NCBI GenBank assembly: GCA_031397815.1
Contig: JANNMJ010000214.1
Coordinates: 1 to 38,856 of the forward strand
DNA from: JANNMJ01 sp031397815
GTDB lineage: Bacteria > Bacteroidota > Bacteroidia > Cytophagales > Hymenobacteraceae
DNA: 38,856 bases
Reading direction: 5' to 3'
Every line of letters begins with the position of its first letter. The first letter of the stretch is position 1. The translations under genes were made by a program, and so were the position numbers. The notes under the pieces were generated by a model that saw only the letters and a program-made list of their open reading frames with translations, did not search any database and was not told the origin of the DNA. This document shows positions 22,201-30,213 of this stretch, piece after piece.

Positions 22201-22899
22201 GTGGCAGTCAAAACCCTCATCGTCCTCACCGGAGCCGGTATATCGGCGGAATCCGGGATTCAAACCTTCCGCGACTCTAACGGCCTCTGGGAGAACCACC
22301 GGGTAGAGGATGTGGCCTCGCCGGAAGGGTTTCGGCGGAACCCGGCGCTGGTGCTCGATTTTTATAATCAGCGCCGACGCCAAGCGCAAACCGTGGAGCC
22401 GAATGCGGCGCACCGGGCGCTCGCGGGCTTCGAGGAAGCGCCGGGGTGGCGGGTGCATATCATCACCCAAAACGTCGATACGCTGCACGAGCGCGCGGGA
22501 TCGTCGCGGGTACTGCACCTGCACGGGCGGCTCGACCAGAGCCGCTCGGTGAAGACGGGACAGGTGTTTCCGTGCGACGGCGATATCAGCGAGGGCGATT
22601 GGTGCCCGGCGGGCGGGCAGCTACGGCCGCATATCGTGTGGTTCGGTGAAGAGGTGCCCGCTATTGAAGAAGCGGCGACTTTGACGGAACAGGCTGATGC
22701 GCTGCTCATCGTCGGGACGTCGTTGCAGGTCTACCCGGCGGCCGGGCTGCTGCACTACGCTCCCCAGACGTCGGGCATTTATTTGGTCGATAAAAACGTC
22801 CCGGAAGGGTTGCCGCGCCGGGTGCAGGTATTCGAGGAAGCGGCGAGTACGGGCGTGCTGAAGGCGCTGAAAGTCATTCAGGAAAAAGCGGCCGGTTGA
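22201..22899 (+). CDS. cobB: NAD-dependent protein deacylase, sirtuin (SIRT5-like)
   Basis: A 232-aa class III sirtuin that removes acyl groups from lysine using NAD+. Seen: GAGISAESGIQTFRDSNGLW at 11-30, the NAD motif TQNVDTLHERAG at 89-100 and catalytic His108 in LHLHG. Tyr55 and Arg58 in FYNQRRR match the SIRT5 YxxR pair that binds succinyl and malonyl groups, so desuccinylase activity is likely. The zinc module has only two visible cysteines (PCDGD, DWCPAG). The frame opens from a TTG at 22153, but that codon lies in a TACCTTGA promoter-like box; the GTG at 22201 gives the usual start MAVKTLIVLTGAGIS. A NAD-precursor uptake locus lies downstream. Confidence 0.92.
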   Translation: MAVKTLIVLTGAGISAESGIQTFRDSNGLWENHRVEDVASPEGFRRNPALVLDFYNQRRRQAQTVEPNAAHRALAGFEEAPGWRVHIITQNVDTLHERAGSSRVLHLHGRLDQSRSVKTGQVFPCDGDISEGDWCPAGGQLRPHIVWFGEEVPAIEEAATLTEQADALLIVGTSLQVYPAAGLLHYAPQTSGIYLVDKNVPEGLPRRVQVFEEAASTGVLKALKVIQEKAAG

Positions 22900-22927
22900 G
22901 GCTGAATGTAGTCCGGCATTTTTGCCG

Positions 22928-23056
22928 ATTTTGTCATTGCGAGGAGGCTTTGCGACGCGGCAATCTTCGTAGGATGAGCGCGTTGGCTCAGCCGCATAGC
23001 CGAGTAAACGAGGATTGCCACGTCGTCGCAAAGCCTCCTCCTCGCAATGACAAAAT
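22928..23056. repeat. ~129-bp foldback element, copy 1
   Basis: The ends ATTTTGTCATTGCGAGGAGG (22928 onward) and its reverse complement ending at 23056 form long arms. The interior carries GGCAATCTTCGT and ACGAGGATTGCC, which also pair. It fills most of the 22900-23111 gap. A second copy in reverse orientation is at 26975-27102. The TCATTGCGAGGAGG end resembles palindromic elements common in many bacterial genomes; no transposase is present. Confidence 0.92.
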
Positions 23057-23111
23057 TCTCAGCAAGTCTTAGCTCATCGCTTTAACTCGCGTTAATCGCC
23101 TAAAAATCTCC

Positions 23112-23654
23112 TTAAAACTCGCCCGCTTGAGTTCGCGCCAAATAGTCTGTCAGGCGGTGGCGAATTTTGGTGGGCAGCACTCGTTTTTCGTGGTATTGCC
23201 GAAGGTTTTGGTAGAGCTGGAGCCGGTTCCAAGCTCCCATTTTTGCCAATCCGAATACCATCGCGGAGAATGGCACCCCGACGGCCGGATAAACCCAGCC
23301 AGCATATTCCACATCGCGGCTGCTGCTCGGCATATTCGGATTGGACGACGACGACGACGATGGCGACGACGTAGCCCCCGCGACGGCGCCCGCAGCAGCA
23401 CTAACCACGGCCGCAATCTGGATCGTCAGCAAGGCGGAGCCGCGCTTTTTGTAATACATATTGATGATAGCGCGAGCCGTATCACTGACGCCGTAACGGG
23501 TCAGAAACTCCGCGTGATCAAGCTGATATTCTTCGCTCTTAGGTTTTTCAGCCGCTGGCCAAGCTGCTTTGAAGCCGGGCGTGAAGAAACTCTGAGCGTG
23601 GGCATTGAGGGTCAGCAAGAGAACACCAACGAGCAACGCAAGATACTTTTTCAT
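23112..23654 (-). CDS. Hypothetical exported protein
   Basis: A 180-aa protein with a clear signal peptide, MKKYLALLVGVLLLTLNAHAQS, which fixes ATG 23654. The mature protein has a region with SDTARAIINMYYKKRGSALL, a hydrophobic segment (LTIQIAAVVSAAAGAVAGA), a serine tract (SSPSSSSSSNPNMPSSS), a second hydrophobic segment (WVYPAVGVPFSAMVFGLAKMG) and a basic C-terminus. It is likely a small inner-membrane protein with two further helices. I do not recognise the family. It is divergent from the TonB receptor gene, 157 bp away. Confidence 0.7.
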   Translation of the reverse strand: MKKYLALLVGVLLLTLNAHAQSFFTPGFKAAWPAAEKPKSEEYQLDHAEFLTRYGVSDTARAIINMYYKKRGSALLTIQIAAVVSAAAGAVAGATSSPSSSSSSNPNMPSSSRDVEYAGWVYPAVGVPFSAMVFGLAKMGAWNRLQLYQNLRQYHEKRVLPTKIRHRLTDYLARTQAGEF

Positions 23655-23811
23655 GTAGAAAGCGACAATAAAAAGGGGGAACGGAAACAGGACGACGAAA
23701 CTAGGAGATTTTTTCTGAAACTCCGACGCAGAATCGATCAGAGGCAGGTTGACGCGGGAAAAACAGTAGCTTCGGGCCACCAAAAGAGCCTGCCGCTGCT
23801 CCTTCCCGCCG

Positions 23812-25926
23812 ATGCGTTTTCACATTCCGTACACTCATTATTGCCTTATTCTGACGGCGCTGACCGCCTTTGCACCAACACTTGCCAATGGGCAAGGGGC
23901 GGCGCAAAGGCAGGCTCGCAGTGCTACTTCTTCTGTTTCTGCTCCTCCCCCACCCGACTCGCTCCGGCAGACGCTCGATGCGGCGGAGATTAGCGCCACC
24001 CGCGCGACCGCCCTCGACCCGGTGCCGTTTGCGGAGGTGAAGCTGATTCGGACGCAAGCGGCGTATAGCGGGCAGGAATTGCCGGTTTTTCTCCAGCGGA
24101 CGCCCAATGTGGTGAGTAATGCGGAAGCGGGGTCGCCGTTCGGCTACACCAATTTCCGGCTGCGCGGTATCGACCAAACCCGCCTCAATATCACGCTCGA
24201 CGGCATTCCGCTGAATGAGCCGGAAGACCAGGGCGCTTATTTCGTGAATCTGCCGGGTTTTGCTGATTTTATTGAGTCGGTGCAGATTCAGCGCGGCACC
24301 GGCCTGACGCCGAATGGCACCGCCCCGCTCGGCGGCTCCCTTAATTTCCTGACCACCAAGCCCGACGGCAGCGGCACGCACCTGCAAGGGTCGCTGACGG
24401 GCGGCGCGTTTGGAACGGGGCGCGGCAGCGTCGGCTACCGGACCGGGCCGACCACGAGCGGTTTTTCGGCCTTGGTGCGCGGCACGTATCAGCAGACCGA
24501 CGGCTACCGGCGGAACGGTTTCCATAAGGGCGGCTCAGGCGTAGGCGCGCTGAGCTGGACGCGGAAACGGACCGTCGTGCGGCTGCTTTTTCTGGCGGGT
24601 GATGCGCAGAACGGGGCATCGTATGTGGCATCATCAGACTCAGCGATTGCGCGCAACCGGCGCGATAATCCGCTCGCGGCGGCCAATAAAGATCATTTCC
24701 GGCAGCAAACCGTCGGCTTGACGGTGAGCCACGCGACCGGCGAGCGCGGCGTCTGGACGACCACTCTCTACGGCACCCGGCTGCGCGGCGCCTACGATGT
24801 ACTCCCCGTCGATACTCTTCTCACGTTCGGCCTCGCCTCGGGATGGGGCGGCGTCATCAGCGCGTGGCAGCTCACGGCCGAGAGGCTCGATTTTACCGCC
24901 GGAATCCACGCCTCACGCTACGCTCGCACGCACACCCTCACCGACGCCGGGCAGGAGCAATACCGCAATACCGGCCACTGGGGCAGCGAAACGGCGTTCG
25001 CTAAAGCCGCATGGCGTTTCGGCCCCGACCCCCACAACGGCCTCCGCGCCTTTGCTGATATTGGCGTGCGCCATTCGGCGTTCCGATATGCGCCGGATGC
25101 GCAGGCGGGGCTGAAGGAAGAACCGACCCTCGACTGGACGTTTATCAACCCGAAAGTGGGCCTGACGTGGGTGCAAAATCAGTTTTCCGCCTTCGCCTCA
25201 ATTGGTCGGACACAGCGGGAGCCGACGCGTACAGACCTGTTCGCGGGGGCCGACAACCTGACGGCCGACGTCCTCAGCTCGCTCGGCAATCTGGAACGGG
25301 TTCGGCCCGAGCAAGTAATTGATTACGAGGTTGGCGTGCGCCTGATGCGGTCAAGGGTGACGGCTAGTCTGACCGGTTTTGCGATGGAGTTCCGCGATGA
25401 GATTGCCGCTATCGGGCAGCTCAGCGAGCTTACGGGCTTGCCGCTGCGGCGCAACGTCGGGCGCTCGTACCGGCGGGGTCTGGAAGCGGAGGCGACCTTT
25501 TTCGCCACTCATTGGCTGACTATCGTCACGAACGCGAGCCTCAACCTCGCCCGCATCCGCGAATATCCCGACGAGCTCGCCGGACAGACCTACCGCAACG
25601 TTCGGCCGCTCCTGACGCCGGTGTTTTCGGGCTACGTAGGGCCGCGTATTTTCCTCGGCAAATCCCATATTACGCTCCTCGCCGACGTGCAGATGCGGTC
25701 GGGGGCGTATTTGAGCAATGCCAACGACGCCCGCTTCCGTCTCCCGGCCGCCACGCAGCTCGACGCGGGGATTCGGTATGCGCCGGGGCGGTTCGGCATC
25801 ACGTATATGTTTTATAACGTAACCAACACGCGCTACGCCGCCGGGGGATTTACGGATGGTATTCGGCCGTATTATTTCGTCCTTGCGCCACCGAATATGT
25901 TTATCACGCTTACCTACACCCGTTAA
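23812..25926 (+). CDS. TonB-dependent outer-membrane receptor, probable NAD-precursor/nicotinamide riboside transporter
   Basis: A 704-aa TonB-dependent receptor. Seen: signal peptide (1 to about 28), an unusual P/S-rich linker, then the plug domain with LPVFLQRTPNVVSNAEAG, FRLRGIDQTRLNITLDGIPLNEPEDQGAYFVNLPGFADFIESVQIQRG, and GTAPLGGSLNFLTTKP (plug end). The rest is a 22-strand barrel pattern with aromatic strands and closing segment YYFVLAPPNMFITLTYTR. There is no carboxypeptidase-like N-terminal domain and no SusD partner, so it is of the cofactor/siderophore class. Its stop overlaps the NadR-like gene start (TAATG), and PnuC follows, so nicotinamide riboside or NMN is the likely substrate. 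That specificity is inferred from context. Confidence 0.9.
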   Translation: MRFHIPYTHYCLILTALTAFAPTLANGQGAAQRQARSATSSVSAPPPPDSLRQTLDAAEISATRATALDPVPFAEVKLIRTQAAYSGQELPVFLQRTPNVVSNAEAGSPFGYTNFRLRGIDQTRLNITLDGIPLNEPEDQGAYFVNLPGFADFIESVQIQRGTGLTPNGTAPLGGSLNFLTTKPDGSGTHLQGSLTGGAFGTGRGSVGYRTGPTTSGFSALVRGTYQQTDGYRRNGFHKGGSGVGALSWTRKRTVVRLLFLAGDAQNGASYVASSDSAIARNRRDNPLAAANKDHFRQQTVGLTVSHATGERGVWTTTLYGTRLRGAYDVLPVDTLLTFGLASGWGGVISAWQLTAERLDFTAGIHASRYARTHTLTDAGQEQYRNTGHWGSETAFAKAAWRFGPDPHNGLRAFADIGVRHSAFRYAPDAQAGLKEEPTLDWTFINPKVGLTWVQNQFSAFASIGRTQREPTRTDLFAGADNLTADVLSSLGNLERVRPEQVIDYEVGVRLMRSRVTASLTGFAMEFRDEIAAIGQLSELTGLPLRRNVGRSYRRGLEAEATFFATHWLTIVTNASLNLARIREYPDELAGQTYRNVRPLLTPVFSGYVGPRIFLGKSHITLLADVQMRSGAYLSNANDARFRLPAATQLDAGIRYAPGRFGITYMFYNVTNTRYAAGGFTDGIRPYYFVLAPPNMFITLTYTR

Positions 25927-26963
25927 TGGCTGCGGAATCCGAGATAAAACCGTATCGACACGCGCTGGTGCTGGGGAAATTTATGCCCCTGCACGCCGGG
26001 CACGAATTTCTGATTTCCGAAGCCGCCGCCCGCGCTGATTATGTTACCGTGCTCGTCTGCACCCTCCTGCGGGAGCCGATTCCCGGCACGTTGCGGTATC
26101 TGTGGGCTGCCGCCACGCTGGCGCGCCTACCGAACGTGCGCGTCGTTCACGTTTCCGACGAAGTACCCGCGCAGCCTGAAGACTCGCCCGATTTCTGGGC
26201 GATTTGGGTACCGCTGATTCATCGTTATTGCCACTCAGTGGCGGGCAGGCCTGATTTGGATGTGGTTTTCACTTCTGAAGATTACGGCGCCGAGCTGGGG
26301 CGGCGCTTGCAGATTCCGGCCATCTGCCTCGACCTAGCGCGCACGAACGTGCCGATATCGGCGACGCGGATTCGGGAAAATCCGTTGGCGAATTGGGCAT
26401 TTATTCCGACCGCAGCTCGCCCTTATTTTGTAACGAAAGTGGCACTATTGGGGGCTGAATCCAGCGGAAAAACCACGCTGGCAGCAGCCCTAGCGGCCCA
26501 TTTTCACACCGTTTGGGTGCCCGAATTCGTGCGCGATTACCTCGAAGACGGCCCCAATATCGATTATACCGCTGCCGACCTGCACGCCATCGGCGCGGGG
26601 CAGCGGGCGCTGGAGCGGGCCTATGCGCCCCTCTCCAACGGCTTGCTCTTCTGCGATACCGACGCCCTCACCACCGCTACGTGGGCCGAGCTTTATTTCG
26701 GCGAAAACCACGTGCCGCCGGGCCTCACCCGCTTCGCTCACGCCGACCGTTACCCGCTCACGCTCCTCCTCGCCCCTGACCTGCCGTGGGTGCCCGACGG
26801 CACCCGCGACCGTCCCGACCAAGCCCAGCGGGAGCATCATTTCAACCGCCTGCGTCATTGGCTGGAAAAAGCAAATCGGCCCTACGTGGTGATTTCCGGT
26901 AAATCCGACGCGCGTTTCAATACCGCAAGGCAAGCCGTAGAGGCGTTGATGACGTATACTTAA
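25926..26963 (+). CDS. NadR-type bifunctional NMN adenylyltransferase / ribosylnicotinamide kinase
   Basis: A 345-aa two-domain enzyme of NAD salvage. The N-terminal nucleotidyltransferase domain has GKFMPLHAGHEFLI with HAGH at 23-26 and ISATRIR at 144-150, the two nucleotide-binding motifs of NadR/NadM-type NMN adenylyltransferases. The C-terminal P-loop kinase has GAESSGKTT at 176-184, the signature of ribosylnicotinamide kinase, then LLFCDTDALTT and a DRPDQ lid region. The HTH repressor domain found in enterobacterial NadR is absent. It overlaps the receptor gene by one base and probably phosphorylates imported nicotinamide riboside and adenylates NMN to NAD. A foldback element separates it from pnuC. 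Confidence 0.9.
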   Translation: MAAESEIKPYRHALVLGKFMPLHAGHEFLISEAAARADYVTVLVCTLLREPIPGTLRYLWAAATLARLPNVRVVHVSDEVPAQPEDSPDFWAIWVPLIHRYCHSVAGRPDLDVVFTSEDYGAELGRRLQIPAICLDLARTNVPISATRIRENPLANWAFIPTAARPYFVTKVALLGAESSGKTTLAAALAAHFHTVWVPEFVRDYLEDGPNIDYTAADLHAIGAGQRALERAYAPLSNGLLFCDTDALTTATWAELYFGENHVPPGLTRFAHADRYPLTLLLAPDLPWVPDGTRDRPDQAQREHHFNRLRHWLEKANRPYVVISGKSDARFNTARQAVEALMTYT

Positions 26964-26974
26964 TCAGAAAAGTA

Positions 26975-27102
26975 ATTTGTCATTGCGAGGAGGAGGCTCT
27001 GCGACGACGTGGCAATCCTCGTTGGATGGGCGATGCGGCTGAGCCAACGCACCGAGCAAACGAAGATTGCTTCGTCGCAAAGCCTCCTCGCAATGACAAA
27101 AT
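26975..27102. repeat. ~128-bp foldback element, copy 2 (inverted relative to copy 1)
   Basis: It begins ATTTGTCATTGCGAGGAGG and ends with the complementary CCTCGCAATGACAAAAT. Its reverse complement aligns with the element at 22928-23056, including the inner GCGTTGGCTCAGCCGCAT and ACGAGGATTGCCACGTCGTC. It starts 11 bp after the nadR-like stop and lies between that gene and pnuC. No gene is seen in the rest of the 26964-27205 gap. Confidence 0.92.
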
Positions 27103-27205
27103 ATATTGTCATTATTTTTGGTCGGCTGCTTAATGGCAGACCACGCCCTTCACCTGACCTTTGCACCACATATGCGGGCCACTTTCCGCCGCATCTCCCC
27201 TCTCA

Positions 27206-27811
27206 GTGACCCTTACGTTCCCGATTATTCTTGAAGCCGTAGGGGTGGTGGCCAACTTGGGCGCCGTGGCGTTCTCGGTGCGCCGCCATATTCTGACGTG
27301 GCCAATCGGGCTGATTGGCGCCGTGACGGCGGGGTGGCTGTTTTCGCTGAACCGCTTATATGCTGATGCCGCGCTGCAAATCCTGTTTTTCGCGCAGGGC
27401 GTTTACGGCTGGTGGGCGTGGAATCAGCCCGTCCGCGAGCTACCGATTCGGCGGCTGACGCCTACCGAGTGGGCGTGGCTACTGCTGGCGATTGGGCTGG
27501 GCACAGGCGCGCTGGGCGCCGGCCTCGACCGCTGGACGAACTCCGATGTGCCGTATTCCGACGCTTTTCTATCCGTGGTGAGCGTGTTGGCGAATGGCTT
27601 GCTGACGCGCAAAATCATCGACAACTGGCCGCTTTGGGTGTTGGTCGATGTGCTGTACGTGGGCCTTTTCGCTTATAAAGGCCTTTGGGGGTACACCGGC
27701 CTGTACCTGCTTTTCGTCGGGATGGCCGCGTATGCTTGGGCCGAATGGCGACGGGCGGCGGCGGCAGAAGCCGCCGCAACTGTAGTTGCTACACCGCCAC
27801 CGGCGCTTTAA
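27206..27811 (+). CDS. pnuC: Nicotinamide riboside transporter PnuC
   Basis: A 201-aa inner-membrane protein with about seven helices that imports nicotinamide riboside by facilitated diffusion, driven by intracellular phosphorylation. Seen: TWPIGLIGAVTAGWLFSLNRLYADAALQILFFAQGVYGWWAWN (about 31-73), the conserved core of PnuC, and the second-half repeat NWPLWVLVDVLYVGLFAYKGLWGYTGLYLLFVGMAAYAWAEW. The GTG at 27206 gives the usual start before helix 1. Its C-terminus is a short alanine-rich tail. The end overlaps the convergent thyA by 23 bp. It works with the NadR-like kinase and TonB receptor upstream. A GACCTTTG at about 27157 is a possible separate promoter, which would be useful since a repeat element lies upstream. 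Confidence 0.93.
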   Translation: MTLTFPIILEAVGVVANLGAVAFSVRRHILTWPIGLIGAVTAGWLFSLNRLYADAALQILFFAQGVYGWWAWNQPVRELPIRRLTPTEWAWLLLAIGLGTGALGAGLDRWTNSDVPYSDAFLSVVSVLANGLLTRKIIDNWPLWVLVDVLYVGLFAYKGLWGYTGLYLLFVGMAAYAWAEWRRAAAAEAAATVVATPPPAL

Positions 27812-28583
27812 TGGCCGGCCACGGGTCGTAATTCTCCAGCCGGAAATCTTCGTACCGGAAATCGTCGATTTCCTTCACGTCGGGGTTCAAGTGCATCGTC
27901 GGGAGCGGCCGGGGGACGCGGGCGAGCTGCTCTTCCGCCTGCGCCAGATGGTTGAGGTAGAGGTGCGTATCGCCGCCAGTCCAGATGAACTCGCCCGGCT
28001 GATGACCAGTCACTTGCGCGAGCATCAGCGTCAGGAGCGCATAGGAAGCGATGTTGAACGGCACGCCCAAAAACACATCCGCTGACCGCTGATACAGCTG
28101 GCACGAGAGCTTGCCGTCGGCCACGTAGAGCTGAAACAGCGCGTGGCACGGCGAGAGGCGCATCGCGGGCAGCTCGGCCACATTCCACGCGCTCACCACC
28201 ATCCGCCGCGAATCGGGTTGTTGGCGGAGGAGCTTCACCATCTCGGCAATCTGATCGATTTCCTGCCCTTCCGGTCCCGTCCAGCGGCGCCATTGACGGC
28301 CGTAAACCGGCCCGAGATTGCCGTCGGCATCGGCCCACTCGTTCCAGATACTGACGCCGTTTTCCTTCAGATACGCCACGTTCGTATCGCCCCGCAGGAA
28401 CCACAGCAGCTCGTGAATCACGCTCTTGAGGTGCACCTTCTTGGTGGTCACGAGCGGAAAGCCCGCCGCCAAATCAAAGCGCATCTGCGGGCCGAAGATG
28501 GAGCGGGTGCCGGTGCCGGTACGGTCGGTCTTGACGGTGCCGTGGGCGAGAATCTGCCGAACGAGGTCGAGGTAGGCGTGCAT
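27789..28583 (-). CDS. thyA: Thymidylate synthase (folate-dependent)
   Basis: A 264-aa enzyme converting dUMP to dTMP with methylenetetrahydrofolate. Seen: DRTGTGTRSIFG (20-31), the catalytic Cys146 in LSPCHALFQLYV, RSADVFLGVPFNIASYALL, and the C-terminal YPAIKAPVAV-type ending (here WPAIKAPVAV). Length and catalytic position match E. coli ThyA exactly. The ATG at 28583 is used; the frame opens 24 codons further but would overlap the PAS gene. A TACCTTCG box ends four nucleotides before the ATG. The 3' end overlaps pnuC tail to tail. Confidence 0.97.
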   Translation of the reverse strand: MHAYLDLVRQILAHGTVKTDRTGTGTRSIFGPQMRFDLAAGFPLVTTKKVHLKSVIHELLWFLRGDTNVAYLKENGVSIWNEWADADGNLGPVYGRQWRRWTGPEGQEIDQIAEMVKLLRQQPDSRRMVVSAWNVAELPAMRLSPCHALFQLYVADGKLSCQLYQRSADVFLGVPFNIASYALLTLMLAQVTGHQPGEFIWTGGDTHLYLNHLAQAEEQLARVPRPLPTMHLNPDVKEIDDFRYEDFRLENYDPWPAIKAPVAV

Positions 28584-28587
28584 GGCG

Positions 28588-28595
28588 CGAAGGTA
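28588..28595 (-). promoter_or_regulatory. Near-consensus -7 box (TACCTTCG) four nucleotides from thyA ATG
   Basis: One mismatch from TAnnTTTG, read on the minus strand, then CGCC and the ATG. It lies in the 19-bp gap between the upstream PAS gene's stop and thyA. Spacing again predicts a leaderless mRNA. Confidence 0.45.
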
Positions 28596-28602
28596 AAGTC
28601 GG

Positions 28603-29907
28603 CTAGCCGGCAGTTGGCTGGTTAGTGCCATCAGCGGCGCGCCGTGCCTGCACATACTCCGTCACATCGAACGCAAAGCACATAATACCCGCAGGCTGGC
28701 CGTGCTCACGGAACTGCCGGTAGATGAAGTTAAAGTACGTATCGCGCAGCTGACCGCTGCCGCCCTCAATTTCGAGCTGAATCGGCACTTCCTGCCCATA
28801 ATACGTTTCGCCGGAGGCGAAAACGTTGTCGAGAATCCCGATGAAGCCCTGCTCAACCACTTCCGGCACGGCTTCGGCAACGGTCCGCCCGAGCAATTTC
28901 CGACCGGCAAAAAGCTGCTGGTACGGCGGATTGACAAACTCGTAGCTATGCTGCGGGCCACGCGTGATGGCAATGAGCGCGGGCGCTTCCTTGAACAGCT
29001 CGTGGAAGGTATCGCGCTGGTTTTCAGCGGCCCGAAACGCTTGCTGCGTTTGGTCGGCCAACAACGCCTGCTGCTCCACCGATTGCAGCATTTCTTCCAC
29101 CACCATTTTCAGCTCGTTGATATCGAGGGTGCTGCTCAGGCGCATTCGCAGCTCGCCGTCGGCGCCGAAATATGAGATGCTGTGCGCGAGCATCCAGCGG
29201 TACACGCCGTCGTGGCGGCGCATCCGGAACTCAATCTGCGCTTCCGTCGGCGATTGCATCTGCTCTTGGCGCCAATGCATCAGGCGCTCCCGGTCATCGG
29301 GATGAATGGTGTCGGCCCAACCGTTTTCCAGCAGCTCATCGAGGTTTCGGCCCGTGAACTCGCGCCACCGCCGGTTGAAGTAATCCGACGGACCGCTCGG
29401 CGGGGTAGTCGCGACCATCACAGGCAGGTTTTCGAGGATAAAATCGGCCTTCCCCTTGGCCTCCATCAGCTCGCGCTCGGCGGCTTGCTGGCGCAGCACG
29501 GCGCTGTGCTGCTCGGTGACGTCCTGCGGTTGCTGGAGGATGAAGCGCAGCTCCCCGTCAGGCCCCAAAAGCGGGAAATGGGTAATCTGCCAGTAGCGCT
29601 CCTCATACCCGCCGCCTTGCTCGGCGGGGCGCTGCAAGTCGTACCGGGTCAGGGGCATCGTGTGCGGCTTGAGGTACTGGCGCACGTAATCGTGCGATTC
29701 GAGCAGGGCTTGCTGGCTTTCCGGCGCTGAGGGGTAGGCGTCGAAGATGTTGCGCCCCACCGCTTCCGCCCGCGGCAGCAGCGACGCCGCTACGTGCGCA
29801 TCGGAGTTGTCGAGAATCGTCCCGTCGGGGGCAAGCAGCAGGTGTAGGCCCGGAAGAGAGTGGAAGAGATCCGCGTATTCGATGGATGGCAGACCGGAGG
29901 TCGACAT
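28603..29907 (-). CDS. Multi-PAS protein lacking an output domain
   Basis: A 434-aa soluble protein with three PAS modules. The first (about 10-150) starts YADLFHSLPGLHLLLAPDGTILDNSDAHVAA. The second (about 160-290) contains YFNRRWREFTGRNLDELLENGWADTIHPDDRERL and FRMRRHDGVYRWMLAHSISYF, the PAC segment. The third (about 325-425) contains LFKEAPALIAITRGPQHSYEFVNPPYQQLFAGRKLLGRTVAEAVPEVVEQGFIGILDNVF. It ends with FAFDVTEYVQARRAADGTNQPTAG, exactly where homologues continue into a coiled coil and histidine kinase core. It is therefore either a PAS-only sensor acting with another kinase or a 3'-truncated kinase. ATG 29907 avoids a non-PAS upstream extension. Confidence 0.85.
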   Translation of the reverse strand: MSTSGLPSIEYADLFHSLPGLHLLLAPDGTILDNSDAHVAASLLPRAEAVGRNIFDAYPSAPESQQALLESHDYVRQYLKPHTMPLTRYDLQRPAEQGGGYEERYWQITHFPLLGPDGELRFILQQPQDVTEQHSAVLRQQAAERELMEAKGKADFILENLPVMVATTPPSGPSDYFNRRWREFTGRNLDELLENGWADTIHPDDRERLMHWRQEQMQSPTEAQIEFRMRRHDGVYRWMLAHSISYFGADGELRMRLSSTLDINELKMVVEEMLQSVEQQALLADQTQQAFRAAENQRDTFHELFKEAPALIAITRGPQHSYEFVNPPYQQLFAGRKLLGRTVAEAVPEVVEQGFIGILDNVFASGETYYGQEVPIQLEIEGGSGQLRDTYFNFIYRQFREHGQPAGIMCFAFDVTEYVQARRAADGTNQPTAG

Positions 29908-30060
29908 GGGCACAGGAAGGAATGAGAAGGCGCTTCCGCGGCTGCGCTGACGCAGCAGTTGCGGCAAAAGCAGGGTTTGAGGGTGGGTAAAAAGTTCGGA
30001 AAGATATGCGACGATGCCCCACAGCAGCCGTTTTAGGCGACCAAGCAGACTTACCACCAT

Positions 30061-30088
30061 GCCGCCGCTCCACTTTCAGAGCGGCGGC
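30061..30088. repeat. Perfect 10-bp-stem hairpin in a divergent intergenic region
   Basis: GCCGCCGCTC (30061-30070) and GAGCGGCGGC (30079-30088) are perfect complements around an 8-nt loop. It lies in the 29908-30213 gap between the divergent PAS and DUF2807 genes. Nothing else is clear in that gap apart from an upstream in-frame extension of the next gene. Confidence 0.8.
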
Positions 30089-30213
30089 TTCCACTTCACT
30101 ATAATGCATCCGCCTTTTCCTATTCAGAAATAATCGGGCCGAGGTCTGCTGAAAGCGGCGGACGGTCGATTTTGGATCCGGCCGCGTGCAGCGATACGGC
30201 CGTAATTTTGGGT

